From: Malus domestica
Taxonomy: Eukaryota > Streptophyta > Magnoliopsida > Rosales > Rosaceae
NCBI RefSeq assembly: GCF_042453785.1
Contig: NC_091671.1
Coordinates: forward strand, 11,230,001 to 11,294,000
Direction of reading: 5' to 3'
DNA: 64,000 nucleotides
The notes beneath the pieces are model-generated. The model was given only the letters and a program-made list of their open reading frames with translations. It had not been told where the DNA came from and made no database searches. Of this stretch, positions 46,304 to 57,542 are shown piece by piece. Numbering within the stretch: the first letter of the stretch is position 1; every line of letters begins with the position of its first letter. The translations under genes were made by a program, and so were the position numbers.

Positions 46304-49140
46304 CACTACTAGAAATTTGGCTAAAAGACACCATTTTCATTGGTATCTATTGTCAATTGTGGATACTTTCATTGGTGGCAAACCTAAATGGCCACCAAGC
46401 AGCCACTAAATTAGAGATGGTGTCCTATGTAGAGGACTCTATTGTTACAAACACCACCAATTAGATAACGGTGGCACAATGAATAGTTATACCTTTGAAA
46501 TATTATATAATTTTTATACATCGGTGGCCATGTTGCAATATGTTTTTTTTAAGGTCCATTAATATGGGCACCCAAATATATATATAGTTAATAGACTACA
46601 TAGAATTGCAGTTTTGCTGTAGTCTTCCATAACTAATCACATATTCAAAAAAATTAGGTCTAAAACTAATGAGCTATACTAAAAAATATGAAACTATCCG
46701 TCAAAAGTATGAAACAGGCACAAAATTTGAAGGAAATTGCCACTTAAAAGACTTCACATTCTCTTGAACACCTCCAAACATGTTTTTTAAGAGTGACATG
46801 CTCCTCGTAATGCTTGAGCTCAGTAATTGCAATCTCTACTTGCAAACACATAAGCACATGGATCAAATGACTAAAATACACACAAAAGTATGCCTTTACA
46901 ATTTTATTGTTTCCTACAACATGCATAAAAAGCATATACTTGCAAGTATGAATCTTTAACATTCCACACGAAAAACTGATGTGGCAAGTAGATCTTTTCA
47001 ACAGATAAATTCATGAGTCTCAACATTTCACAAGTGATATACTTGTGAGTAGATAAATTTTCAATCAGTGGATATGGTTATCAATTATGACATCACAAAA
47101 ACATTCTAAGGGTAAGACTCACTGTTTTGAACTAGTGGCTTGATGTTATCAATTTACATCAAAGTGAACCATTTATCTAATTTTTGGGTCTTAGTATATT
47201 ACAAATTCAACATCAACACAAGCACCAACAAATTTCAATTTGTTTTCATTTGTTTTTATTCCTTTTTGTTCAATCCAATCAACTTCCTTGAGAAATAAAA
47301 CAAAAGGTAAAGAGAGAAAGAGAGAGTTCCCAACCTGGCTCAACTTCGCCTTTGGAAACTAGGCACTGGAAATAGAGATGGACTTGGTGAATATTGATAG
47401 ACTTGGTGGCTCTAAAAACTAAGTAATAAGATAAATTTGTTAAGTAATTTTATCATGCTCAGGTTTTTTTTGCTTCACAAGCTATTGTATAATCGCCCAA
47501 AATTAAAAGCAATTGAGAGCGAGATTGAGATAGAAAGACACAAATGTTACACTTTTATCGTATGAAATACAACTTGATATGTATACTCTTAACTGGAAGA
47601 TTGAAAACCATGCTATAACCAAAACTGAAGAGAACAGTAATGTCATAGAATGGGGAGAAAAAGAAGGAAAAGAACATACTTTCCAACTTCACCAAGTATA
47701 CTCTTAAGGTTCTCCACTTAGTGATCCTCATGTAGGTTCTCTAGCAAAACAGTGCACTATAATGCACAAATTAGATGCTTGAAGTTTTTCGAAAAATAAT
47801 ACTTAAAAAAATTAAGAACAAAAACTTACAAAATTAAAATCAAGATTGAAAGGGTACCTTTGGATCCCTGTTTTCAATTAATGGAAGGGAATGAATCCGT
47901 TACACCTTCCCATTCGAACTCACAACCTACAAGAAAGAGATTTATGCTTATCTTTAGCATATTTGCCATTCAACTTGCACTTAATTCTATAAAAGAGAAC
48001 AAACTTAGAACATGACAAGGAGGGAAGACTCCCTTAAGACAAATTGTTTCAGACGAGCTTTTTCATTTTTCTAAAAGAAGCAACAACTTAAATTGGAACT
48101 GCAAAAAGAAATGCCAATAGTTAGTGAAAACTATTATTATGACAGTGTGAAGAAAATGATATTTCTAAGTGCTGCAAAAGAAGCAATATTGTTATAGATA
48201 AAAAAAAAAAAAAAGAATAACTAGAACTTACTGATCTAAAAGATTCAAGATTGGGAGCTTTAACATTAACTGTAATATCAGTTACCTTGTGGTTAAGGAG
48301 AAAATCACCTTGTTCACCTTAGTTTTTTTTAGAAGAACCTTGCCTTAGTTTCACCCACAACATTCCAAGGCTTCCGTTCTTCTCGGCCTAGGTTGAAAAC
48401 AACTTAGGTTAACCTTCTTCATCCCCAATCTTTGACATGCATAGAGAAAATGGAATTCAAATTTGAAATCTAGAATCGATCCAAAAACTAAAAGTTTTTA
48501 TTTTGAGAAATCACTTACAGTAGGGAACAGCCACGAGGAGATGATCATTTTTACATCTTGGATTGAGGTCCAATTCCGGCAGGCTATGCTGAAAATTGGC
48601 CGGAAAACCCACGGTCACCGTTTCTTAGATTTGAAATTCAGAAAATTCGGTTACGAATTTGTAAAAACTAACTTGAGGGTTGGAAAGAGGAAGGGAAGAG
48701 GATTCTGGAGGTATAATTTGATGGTCATTGGTGACCGGAGGACGGAGGCGCTGCTGTATGAAAAAGAAGAGGGAGAAAGAGGATACGAGAGGGAAGAAAG
48801 AGAGAATGAAGAGGGAAGCGAGCGGAGAGAATGAAGAGGAGGAGTTGGACTTTTGTGAAGGGGAGAGAAGTGAATTGTTTTTTTATTTGTTTTATTGGTG
48901 CCCAATAAATTCTATTGGTGACCCATTTAATCACAAATGCACAAGAAATTATTTTATTAAGAAATAAAGCTATTTAACAGCCACCAATCATTGGTGTCTC
49001 AATGTTGAAGGCCGCCTATATCAGTGGAATCCCATTGTAAAGACACCAAAAAATAGTAAGAGTGAGTGCTTTATATCTATGGCCACCAATTGCAAATGGT
49101 GTGCAAAAAATGGTGTCCTATAAGCATAATTCTAGTAGTG
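46304..49140. mobile_element. Non-autonomous CACTA (CMC/En-Spm) transposon
   Basis: It begins CACTACTAGAAATTTGG and ends with the inverse of CACTACTAGAATTATGC. Terminal CACTA and subterminal GACACCA/GGTGGC-type repeats in both orientations are typical of CACTA elements. The 3-bp flanks are TGA and GGA, a near match. Inside, no transposase was recognised. A 123-codon frame at 48463-48834 and CT/GA-rich sequence near 48770-48850 may be captured host DNA. Length is 2837 bp. Confidence 0.82.
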
Positions 49141-49511
49141 GGAGTGATGTAGAGCATATGTAGCCGTTGAGCTTCACACGCGGGACAACTTGGTTAGTTA
49201 TACTTCTCAACTAAGCTTTCATTTCATGGGATGGTGTTACGACTAATTAAGTTGTGCTATCAACTGTTTTTGAAACATCGTCATTTTCAGGTCCACTATA
49301 ATAGAGGAAAACTTTAAAGATTGCAGGGTATCTTGAATAGAATCATAGGTTTGTCAAACAAAGATTTTAAACCAATTTTTTGGTTACAATGCAGAAGTCA
49401 AAGAATTCAAACTAAACATTTTGCTTGAGACTAAAGGGATAAGATTGATAGACAGGAGTTGATTTCACACTCATTTTAGTTTTTCATAATAGTTTATTTA
49501 TGACAATCAAA

Positions 49512-50556
49512 TTTTTTTGAGAGAAATATGATATTTGATATTCATTGCAAACAAAGCAATACAAGGACAAATTGACAACAAACTGAGGATAGTGTGCATA
49601 TTGGGTCTCGATAAAACCTTGTCGGAGAACTTGGTCCAAGGAAAAAGAGTGTCCCACACGACGAAAGTAACTATCCCCAAATCTCAATACAGAAACAAAT
49701 TACAAGAAATCCCTAAGCAAATTAGGGGAATCTTCCACCCACCAAACATGTAGCGTATAACCATTGATGTGTTGTGAGCGTCAACCGTGCGGCAAAGCAT
49801 GCGACCATGGCTTCCATAGTCGTTTCCACACGCTGCAAAACCAACCTGAACCACCAGCTGAAAATGTCACCAACAAATTGGAGGTAACTCGACGCCAAAC
49901 ACCGCATACAATCTTCAGACAGGTGCTTTCCTAGAGAACCTAAGGAGACCTAGGAACCCTAGAGAGCAATTTTCCTAGGAATACCAAGACTAAACAATGA
50001 AAAATAAATTAAACTGAAATTGCAAAAACTCGCCTAAAGCGAAACAAAGGGAAAAAAACCAAGAAGGGAACCACAATTCGGCATACCCGGCCAGTGGGAT
50101 GTCGGCATCCACACACCAAAACCAAGCCGTACTAGCCAAATGGGGCCACAACCAGAACTGGAAACCACAAACTGTGGGCCTCCAACCAGGTCGACTCAGA
50201 CTGTGCGCGGATGAACCCCCGAAAACTTGCTGGCAAAATCGAAGCGGATCTCCTGGCACCAAGAGGGAAAGGTAGAGATGGCACCTACTGCCAACAACCC
50301 AAAAACCAAACACTAACACCGATTCAGACCCAAAACAAAGAGACATAAGAGGGCAAGGTATGGATCTGAAGGTTGGGCGAAAGGGAGAACACGGGAAGGG
50401 AGAAAGGTGGAGGGCAAAAACATGATGGCTAGGAGAGAAAGGCTAGGAGAAGAAAGAGATGAGGGGCAGGTTGCCTACCGACCCCCAGCCTTAGCTAGAG
50501 GCCGGCGGCGGAGGCTAAAAAATCCACGAATAAATCATTGCTTCTAATTAAACTTC
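49512..50556 (-). mobile_element. LINE-like retroposon insertion with 18-bp target duplication
   Basis: The perfect 18-bp repeat TTATTTATGACAATCAAA flanks the block at 49494-49511 and 50557-50574. The plus strand starts with a T-run (TTTTTTTGAGAG), so the retroposon reads on the minus strand with its A-tail on the left. Its 5' part (plus 50390-50515) is GC-rich with CT-rich minus-strand sequence, like plant L1 5' leaders. No endonuclease or reverse transcriptase motif was readable, so it is probably internally deleted. The superfamily is inferred. Confidence 0.75.
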
Positions 50557-50601
50557 TTATTTATGACAATCAAAATGAATAAATAAAAAAGAAACAATGA
50601 A

Positions 50602-50860
50602 CTGTTGTGGCCTATTTTATCTGACAAGGTTAGGGTGGCCGGCGGCAAGGGGAAGAGAGAGTGAGAGAGATGTGTTTGTAGAATTGTAGGGGAATATATG
50701 TTGTTATCCCTCCTACATTGTGCCTTTATTTATAGTAGTAAAAGGAGAGAAGATATTCCTTCATCCCCAAGGAATACAAGATACATTAGGAAAGGATAAC
50801 TAGAATAAAATCTAATCTAGGATTTACATAATTACACTTAAAGTATGAATGTTTACAACA
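50602..50860. mobile_element. Solo LTR
   Basis: A 259-bp block starts TGTTGTGGCC and ends TTTACAACA (TG...CA), with inverted terminal TGTTGT/ACAACA. A perfect 5-bp duplication TGAAC flanks it at 50597-50601 and 50861-50865. No primer-binding site or polypurine tract adjoins it, so this is a solo LTR left by LTR-LTR recombination. It lies 28 bp beyond the LINE-like insertion's right duplication. Confidence 0.85.
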
Positions 50861-51000
50861 TGAACATGATTAAACAGAAATGTGTGAGAAACTAAAAAGG
50901 GTGTGTGTTTATCATTTTATTTTATATTTTACAAAATCGATACAAATCAAGAATTCACACTAGATTATGGACATTCATCTTGCATAACAAGGTACGGCTT

Positions 51001-51162
51001 GCTACTTAGTACTACGGTCTAGTGGTATTCTTCTTCACTTGTAAGTGAAAGGTCTTAGGCGAATTTGAACCACATTATTGCTAGCCCATTGTGAGGCTTA
51101 GCCAACTACTCCACCCCCTTAGTTTAGATATCGTTTGTTCAAAAAAAAAAAAAAATACACAC
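51001..51162 (+). mobile_element. SINE, best-preserved plus-strand copy
   Basis: It has the family head (ACTTAGTACTACGGTCTAGTGG with A box), CTTCTTCACTTGTAAGTG, GAACCACATTATTGCTAGCC, a TGAGGCTTAG block and a long A tail at 51141-51155. It is flanked by ACAAGGTACNNCTT at 50987-51000 and 51163-51176 (12 of 14 bases identical). The B box is disturbed (gcgaatttgaacc). Confidence 0.85.
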
Positions 51163-51176
51163 ACAAGGTACAACTT

Positions 51177-51860
51177 ACATAACACACCATATATACAATC
51201 ACATTTAAAGATATCAATAAACCCTCATTGAAGTATTTTTATTTTTTCTTTAATTTTTCTATAGAAAAAAAAAATTAAAATCCCTCAAAATCCTATCAGA
51301 ATACACCCTTTATTTTATGTTCTAGACTAATGAGGAAAATCAATTGATAAAATGTATAACAATCTCTGTTAATGGTATGAGAAACTTCAAAATAGTGAAC
51401 TAGTCCAAGCAATAACTTATTTGTATATATCAGTATATCATATCCATCTGTTAGGTAACTGAAATTAGAAAACTAACACAAATGGACATAAAATTGAAGT
51501 TGACCCTTTGGAATTTTCCATGAACAGTTTTTTTCCCACGTTGAATGAAGTGGTGTCACTTGTACCTAGGGTCAGGGGAGGACAAAACTTCCATTAAACC
51601 AGACCAATCAACCAATTTGGCCCGAATAGTTCGAGTTGAATGATCAATTTCGAACATGACGAGATGGGAAATCAATTTATTTTGATGAAAGGCACGAGCA
51701 TCTCCGGTGTAAATATAGAGCTACAACCACTTTAGCACTATTTGTTACTATTTATGCTCGAACGTAATAAAAAAATAAAGCGTAAATACAACAACCGGCT
51801 GAAACTGCTAAAATATATATAGCCTTTTCAAAATTCATAAACTAGCTTTAGCTCTTTCTC

Positions 51861-51894
<34 letters not shown>

Positions 51895-53266
51895 TGCTTT
51901 AGCTTTCCAAGTTTAACTTCTCCCTTCGTTGTCTTAATGAAATTGAAAGGTGCACTGCAAAGCCACTTATCATCTCTATTCTCAAAAGCCCGTTTCTTTT
52001 TCCTACTTAAACAAAAGAGAGTTGGGTTATCAGATCCAAGACCCAAAAGAACACCCAAAAGCAGACCCAAGTTTTATGCTCAGTGGGCTTTTCCAATATT
52101 GTTTGTATTGAGAGTCAATCGTGAAGAAAGTTTCGACCCAAAAAATGAAAAATAATAAAATCATGAAGTAAAAACATTTCTTAAATCAAATAGGAGTAAA
52201 TGAGCATATTGATGACCATTTTTTTTCTAAAAGATGATCAGTTGGTAGCTTCGTCACAGTAAAGGGCATTTCAGCCTCCTCTGGTTACCTTCGTGTGATC
52301 CACCAACGTCAGAGGACTAGTTGGTGGTTATGCCACGGCAGTCCACAACTTCGAGGGACAATAAGACTCACAGAGAAATTTTAGCCTCTCATGGCCATCA
52401 TCATGTAATTCACCAACGTCAGAAATCGAATCCAAATATGCTACGTGAAGTACGAGTTGGAATATAGATTAAATGCGAAGCTTATATGCATATGTGAAAA
52501 ATGAGTAAATGACCTTAGAGTTGCAACATCGAATCTCGATGCAAATGCATACTCAACTAATTATGCGATCAACATATAATTTTCAGAGATATCATCCACA
52601 TTACTCTTTCTTCCCCATCATATGATAAGCCCATCATTATACTATATCCAAAATTAATTAATATATTATTTTATATGAAATAAATAAAAATATTTTTTAA
52701 ATGGAATTAAACTCTAGCGAATTGGATTAGGCTTACTTAATAAAAGAATAAAAAATATAGAACAACCGGTGGCAAGCCATAGTTATCCATACAACACCAT
52801 ATATAAGATATAACGTAGCATCTGTGACGGATTCAGAATTCGAATACCGGGTAATCCAATGTAAAAGTTCCAAAAGTTCCAAGATCGACCATCTTTCTAA
52901 ACATCATCAATTTCTATTCAATTTGGTTCACATCTCTATTTTCTTTTAAATTTAATTCATATGAATAAATCAAGAATAAGCTCACATTTGCAAAAACCAA
53001 CAAATGCCCCCAACATCATAACGCAATAATGAATTTCAAAAGATAAAGTTGGTTCTAAAATTGGTTCACATCACAAGTATACACATAAATTTAAATGTTT
53101 TAACATCTAATTATAAATTAGGACTAGGAGTCGAGATTTTAGAAGAAAATTGAATTAGGCGGTGGCACGGCAAGTGGTAGTGGAAAGAGGTGGTGGTGTG
53201 GTGACTGGCGGGATGGGGGATTGGAAGGGTTGCATATTGTGTCTGGAATATTGGGTTTGTAAAATT
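51177..53266. other. Intergenic, no supported gene
   Basis: Poly-A and TA runs at 51860-51895. A block at 52230-52430 has two partly similar halves (cctc...ggttaccttcgtgtgatccaccaacgtcag against cctc...catcatgtaattcaccaacgtcag). No gene was recognised. Confidence 0.45.
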
Positions 53267-53278
53267 AATTTGGGAGTT

Positions 53279-53462
53279 TTTTTCTTTTTTTTTTTTTTCA
53301 ACAAGCAATATTATCTACATGAAAGAAGAGATGGTGGACTTAGTCTCATAATGAGCTAGCAATAATTTGGTTCAAAATCGCCTTTGACGAGAATCGAATA
53401 TAAAATCTCTCACTTACAAGTAAAGAGACATACAACTAAACCGTAGTACTAAGTGTCAAATG
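53279..53462 (-). mobile_element. SINE, minus strand
   Basis: On the minus strand it reads ACACTTAGTACTACGGTTTAGTTG, CTTTACTTGTAAGTGAGAG, GAACCAAATTATTGCTAGC, then a long A tail (plus-strand T-run at 53275-53298). A perfect 12-bp duplication AATTTGGGAGTT flanks it at 53267-53278 and 53463-53474. Confidence 0.88.
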
Positions 53463-53474
53463 AATTTGGGAGTT

Positions 53475-54498
53475 AAAAATTGGGAGGGAAAGTCGGAAAG
53501 AGTTCCCGGGTTTGTAGCCAGTATGAAAGAGAGTTTTTTTTTTTTTTTTTAACTCTTTTTAAAATGATATGGCTCAAAACGTTAAAAATAAATATAATTA
53601 AAACCTCCTCATCTTCCTTGTTTATAACCTCCTACCTGCACATCCATGGTAAAGGACCTCTCTACCAACATCGCTCAGCTTGTTGGAAGGTCCCCAATAG
53701 TCGGTAAGAGGTGTTTCTCCCGGAATTTGGAGGGTCCTGGGACCACCCGGGTCTCTATGTTGATTCGTTCCTGCGTAGCACTAAAGAATTTGAAATTAAA
53801 CTCTAAACACTATCACCACCAAAACATGCCTAAACCCTTCACCATGAGATATAAAAAAATTTACAACTCAAAAACCCTAAACCCCTTGGCAACCTTTCTC
53901 CCCCATGAAATTCCTTTTTGGCTTGCTTTCCGGAAACAACATTTTAGGCCTCTTTTTAAAATGATTTTATTATGTTGCAGGGTATGTAAGCAATTCATAT
54001 TAAATACTTGGTACTAGGTCTCTCTAGTTTTACCATTTTCTTTTTTATCATTCGAGAAAGAAAATTCGAATTTAACACATTTCTACGTCAGAAACATAAT
54101 TCAAAGACAATAAATATTCCCAAAGAGAAACATTTCCATTCTAGAATAGAAGTACAACCAAGATTGTGGCTTGTAAGGATGGAATATAAATAGAATGGTG
54201 CTACCAAAACATATGATACTTTCAATAATTTTAAACAAATATCTAACTGTTACAAAGTATAAAACATATTTCAAATCAGAGCTTTTTTAAGTACTTTGGA
54301 GTACTGAATACAAATCGGAGTTTTTTTAAATACTTCGAAATATAAGATATGTTGAAAATTGTGACCGTTAGATCTCTGTTTAACGATTAAAGTCGATAAT
54401 TTGGAGCACCCGAAATTTTGCACCCAAAAACCCCTAAACACCAACCTATATGTACGACGCGAAGACACCCCCCTTTACTCTTCCCTCTGTCAGTCTAC
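53475..54498. other. Intergenic / upstream of the split RBR gene
   Basis: No recognised gene. The last few hundred bases before the ATG at 54499 would be the original RBR promoter and leader. Confidence 0.4.
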
Positions 54499-54759
54499 AT
54501 GGCCACCAGAGTCTCACCCGAAGACGACGACAGAATCATCTCGGTCTTTGAGCAACGCCACGAGTTCATGGAAGCCAAAGCCTTAAAGTCCAACATGGAT
54601 CTCGCCTTCCACCTCCAACTCTAAGAGGCCCTTGCCACCTCCTTCATCCTTTAACCCTCTTCTACCTCTGCCCAATCCTTGGAAAAGACGCAGTTCCGAT
54701 CATCCCTGACACTCCAACCATCGTCTCCATCCAGTCCGATGAACTCACGAAGCTAGAGC
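54499..54759 (+). pseudogene. Displaced 5' coding part of the RBR E3 ligase gene
   Basis: The frame starts at ATG 54499 (MATRVSPEDDDRIISVFEQ...) and is acidic and helical, as in the N-terminal region of plant RBR ligases with an RNase-H-like domain. It breaks at a TAA at 54622 (LQL*EALATSF), then another TAA about 30 bases on. A one-base frameshift near GAAAAGACGCAG is needed before the readable tail SIQSDELTKLEL, which ends exactly where the Ty3 element starts. Both stops lie where a C-to-T change of CAA would produce them. The matching continuation (GDREQSEIEM...) is at 61451. The link between the halves is inference from fit; the stops and frameshift are seen directly. Confidence 0.75.
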
Positions 54760-55052
54760 TGATAGCTACCAACCTGAATCCAGTAGCTCAACCTCGACAA
54801 GTCGCAATAATGAAGGATAAGTGAAATGAGGAAGAAGAGCATAGAAAGTGTGCTTGATATTTTTTTAATTTTTTTTTTTCAAATAACCGTTACAAAATCA
54901 AAGGAGCCATTTCTCCATTTAAAGAGTCTGGGCCACAAGGTGCCAGCTTAACATTCCACTAAAAACTTAAATAAAATGACAAAACAAGCAAATAAAGGCT
55001 AACAACCAAATTACCAAGTGATTAAGCATTCACTAATTCGGAGACCCTAACA
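54760..55052 (-). mobile_element. 3' LTR of the Ty3/gypsy element
   Basis: A 293-bp LTR with TG...CA ends (plus TGATAGC...CCTAACA). On the minus strand its start TGTTAGGGTC is preceded by the polypurine tract AAGGGGGAGTGA (plus 55053-55066). The block recurs at 61005-61287, with by-eye differences at roughly one base in ten. Confidence 0.85.
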
Positions 55053-56006
55053 TCACTCCCCCTTATGACAACCTTGTACTCAAGGTTCAAGCTTGAAATC
55101 TAGAAACTTAATCTTGAACTCAGCATAGTCTTCCCAGGTGCCGTTCTCAGCAACATTATCCAACCACTGTATCAGCAATTGGACCTCAGCTGCTTGTCCC
55201 TTCTTATAAATCCTTCGAGCCAATACTGCATGAGGCACTGAGTGTGACAACCCACCTTCATTTACATCAGGTAACACAGTTGATGGTTGAACTAAGTTTC
55301 CCAAGTGTTTCTTGAGGCAACTGACATGGAAGACTTGGTGAATTTTTGTTCCTCCAGGCAGTTTCAATTTATAAGCTACTATTCTAATTATTTCCACAAT
55401 CTCATAAGGGCCATAAAACCTGGGTTGCAATTTATGGAATGAGTGAACATTCAGGGCTTGCAATTGGTAAGGGACAAGCCTGAGGTACATAAAATCCCCA
55501 ACAGAGAACTCCATTTCATACATGTGCTTATTTGCCTGCATCCTCATCTTGTGTTGAGCTACTTCCAGGTTGCTCTTAAGACCAGACAAGATTTTATCCC
55601 TATCCTTCAAACATTGCTCCACTGAATCCAATCTGGTTATACCAATCTCATGAGATACCACCATAGGAGGAGGGTATCCATACAACAGTTCAAATGGAGT
55701 AAACTTGGAGGACAAATGATATGAAATGTTATAATTCCATTCTGCCCATGAGAGCCATTCCACCCATTTCTTAGGTTGGGTACCAGTAAAGCACCTGAGA
55801 TAAGTTTCTAAGCATCGATGCACCTCAGTTTGTCCATCACTCTGAGGGTGATAACCTGAACTCATGCAGGTTAGTCCCTTGCAGCTTAAAGAACTCTTTC
55901 CAGAAATTGCTTAAGAATATGGGATCCCTATCACTCACAATGGTAGAAGTCATACTATGGAGTTTAAAAATGTGGTCCACAAAAACCTGAACAATTGAGG
56001 TAGCAG

Positions 56007-57542
56007 CAAGGAAGAAAATATCGGTAATATCGGAAATATTGGTAGTCCGAAAACACGGAAATATCGATGGAAATATCGGTAAAATATCGATATCGATAAA
56101 AATTACATGGAAACCACGGAAATTGTAAGAAAAACTTGGAAATTTTAATTGAAACTTTGCAAGATGTTTATTTAGTCAATTATCTATTAGTTTATCACAA
56201 AAAATTGGAAGGAAATGCATTGCATGATGGATTTAACATTATCAAGTTGATTATATAGCGAGCTGACAAATATTGTGAGTATAGAAAATATGTAGTAATT
56301 AATGAAAGAAGTTTAAACACACCATAATCATTTATATATAATGAATTATGTACCATTCAAACAACGAGGAGTGTGCCAATGCTCTTAATCAGGTTGGATA
56401 GACCTGAAGTCGTTGCTAGAGATGTGATTTAGGTATAAAGTTACTTAGCATTGTATCGCATTCATCCAAACAACTAACTTTCTCATGTTCGTACCTAATC
56501 ACATGTTCAATTGATTTTGGTCACATGTTTAGGAAACATGATTCAATTAACTCATATTCGAGGACAAAAAATCATTAGTGTGAACATAGAAAAGAAGAAA
56601 TTATTGGATAGTTGGACTATCAAAACTTGTTTACTAAGTAAATGGCAAGAGAAAGGTTATATAAAGTTTCTAACAAGCAATCCTAAGATTTTATTCTTCG
56701 TCATAATTATAAGCCATTTTGTGAAACCCCACCCCAAAAGATTTTGTAAATTCGCATTTTTCCCCCAACAGGTTTATTAAATTTTGCATTTTAGTCCCCT
56801 ATCTTCATCCAATCAAAATCTCCTTTTTAGATTTTCTAAACCTGTCCTCCTATCATTGCTTGCCACGTGGCAAGCACTCACCTATCTCTCTCTTCTCCCC
56901 GTACCAACTCTCATTTCTCTCTCTCAAGTCTCAGCTAACTCACATCTCTCTCTCGCCGATCGAACCCACACCCACACACCGAGGTACCAGAGCCACCCCG
57001 ACGACGGCGCAGCAGCACCACCACACGCATAGAGACTCTCAAAAGTCTCATCTCTCTCCGTCCTTTCTCTCTGCAGTCTGCACCGAGAGTCCGAGAGTCC
57101 GAGATTCACACATGCTTCAGGAATACACCCACCTCGGCTTTCTCCCTCTCCTTCTCGTCTCTGCAACTCGGTGAATGCAGGAACCCTCCGACGAGTTTCT
57201 TGAATTTCTCCGGTTAGGTAAGCTTCGGGTTTACCTCTTTCTGTTGAATCTGTTATAGATTGAAGCTTAGATGTGAAATTGAAGTTCTATCTCGTGTTTT
57301 TGCAAGGTTTTTGGGATGAAATCGGCTCAGGAATAGGCACACCCATCTCCGGCCTTCTTCTCCGATGTGCACAGATCCGAAATTTTACGAAAATATCGAT
57401 AATATCGATAATATCGCGATATTTTCGATAATATCGCGATATTATCACGAAAACCATTTGGATAGTGATAAAAATATCGGTCTCCTTAAAAACCGATAAT
57501 ATCGGCGAAATATCGCCGATATTATCGATTTTTTCTTCCATG
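56007..57542. mobile_element. hAT-like non-autonomous transposon nested in integrase
   Basis: The ends are CAAGGAAGAAAATATCGG and, inverted, CATGGAAGAAAAAATCGA, followed on both sides by clustered ATATCGATA-type subterminal repeats. A perfect 8-bp duplication GGTAGCAG flanks it (55999-56006 and 57543-57550), as for hAT elements. The interior (about 56780-57240) is CT-rich and GC-richer, with a palindromic G-box at 56858-56875, and resembles a captured promoter/5' UTR with a donor-like gttag|gtaag. No transposase was seen. Length is 1536 bp. Confidence 0.85.

Noticed and set aside
48463..48834. 123-codon frame inside the CACTA element
   Set aside because: No transposase or known domain; the end is a low-complexity Glu/Arg-rich GA tract. 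Mentioned only as possible captured sequence.
49722..50346. Minus-strand frames of 61 and 118 codons within the LINE-like insertion
   Set aside because: No endonuclease, RT or nucleic-acid-binding motif is visible; not called as genes.
53646..54017. 123-codon plus-strand frame (IAQLVGRSPIVGKRCFSRN...)
   Set aside because: Could not be tied to any family; no splice or promoter context.
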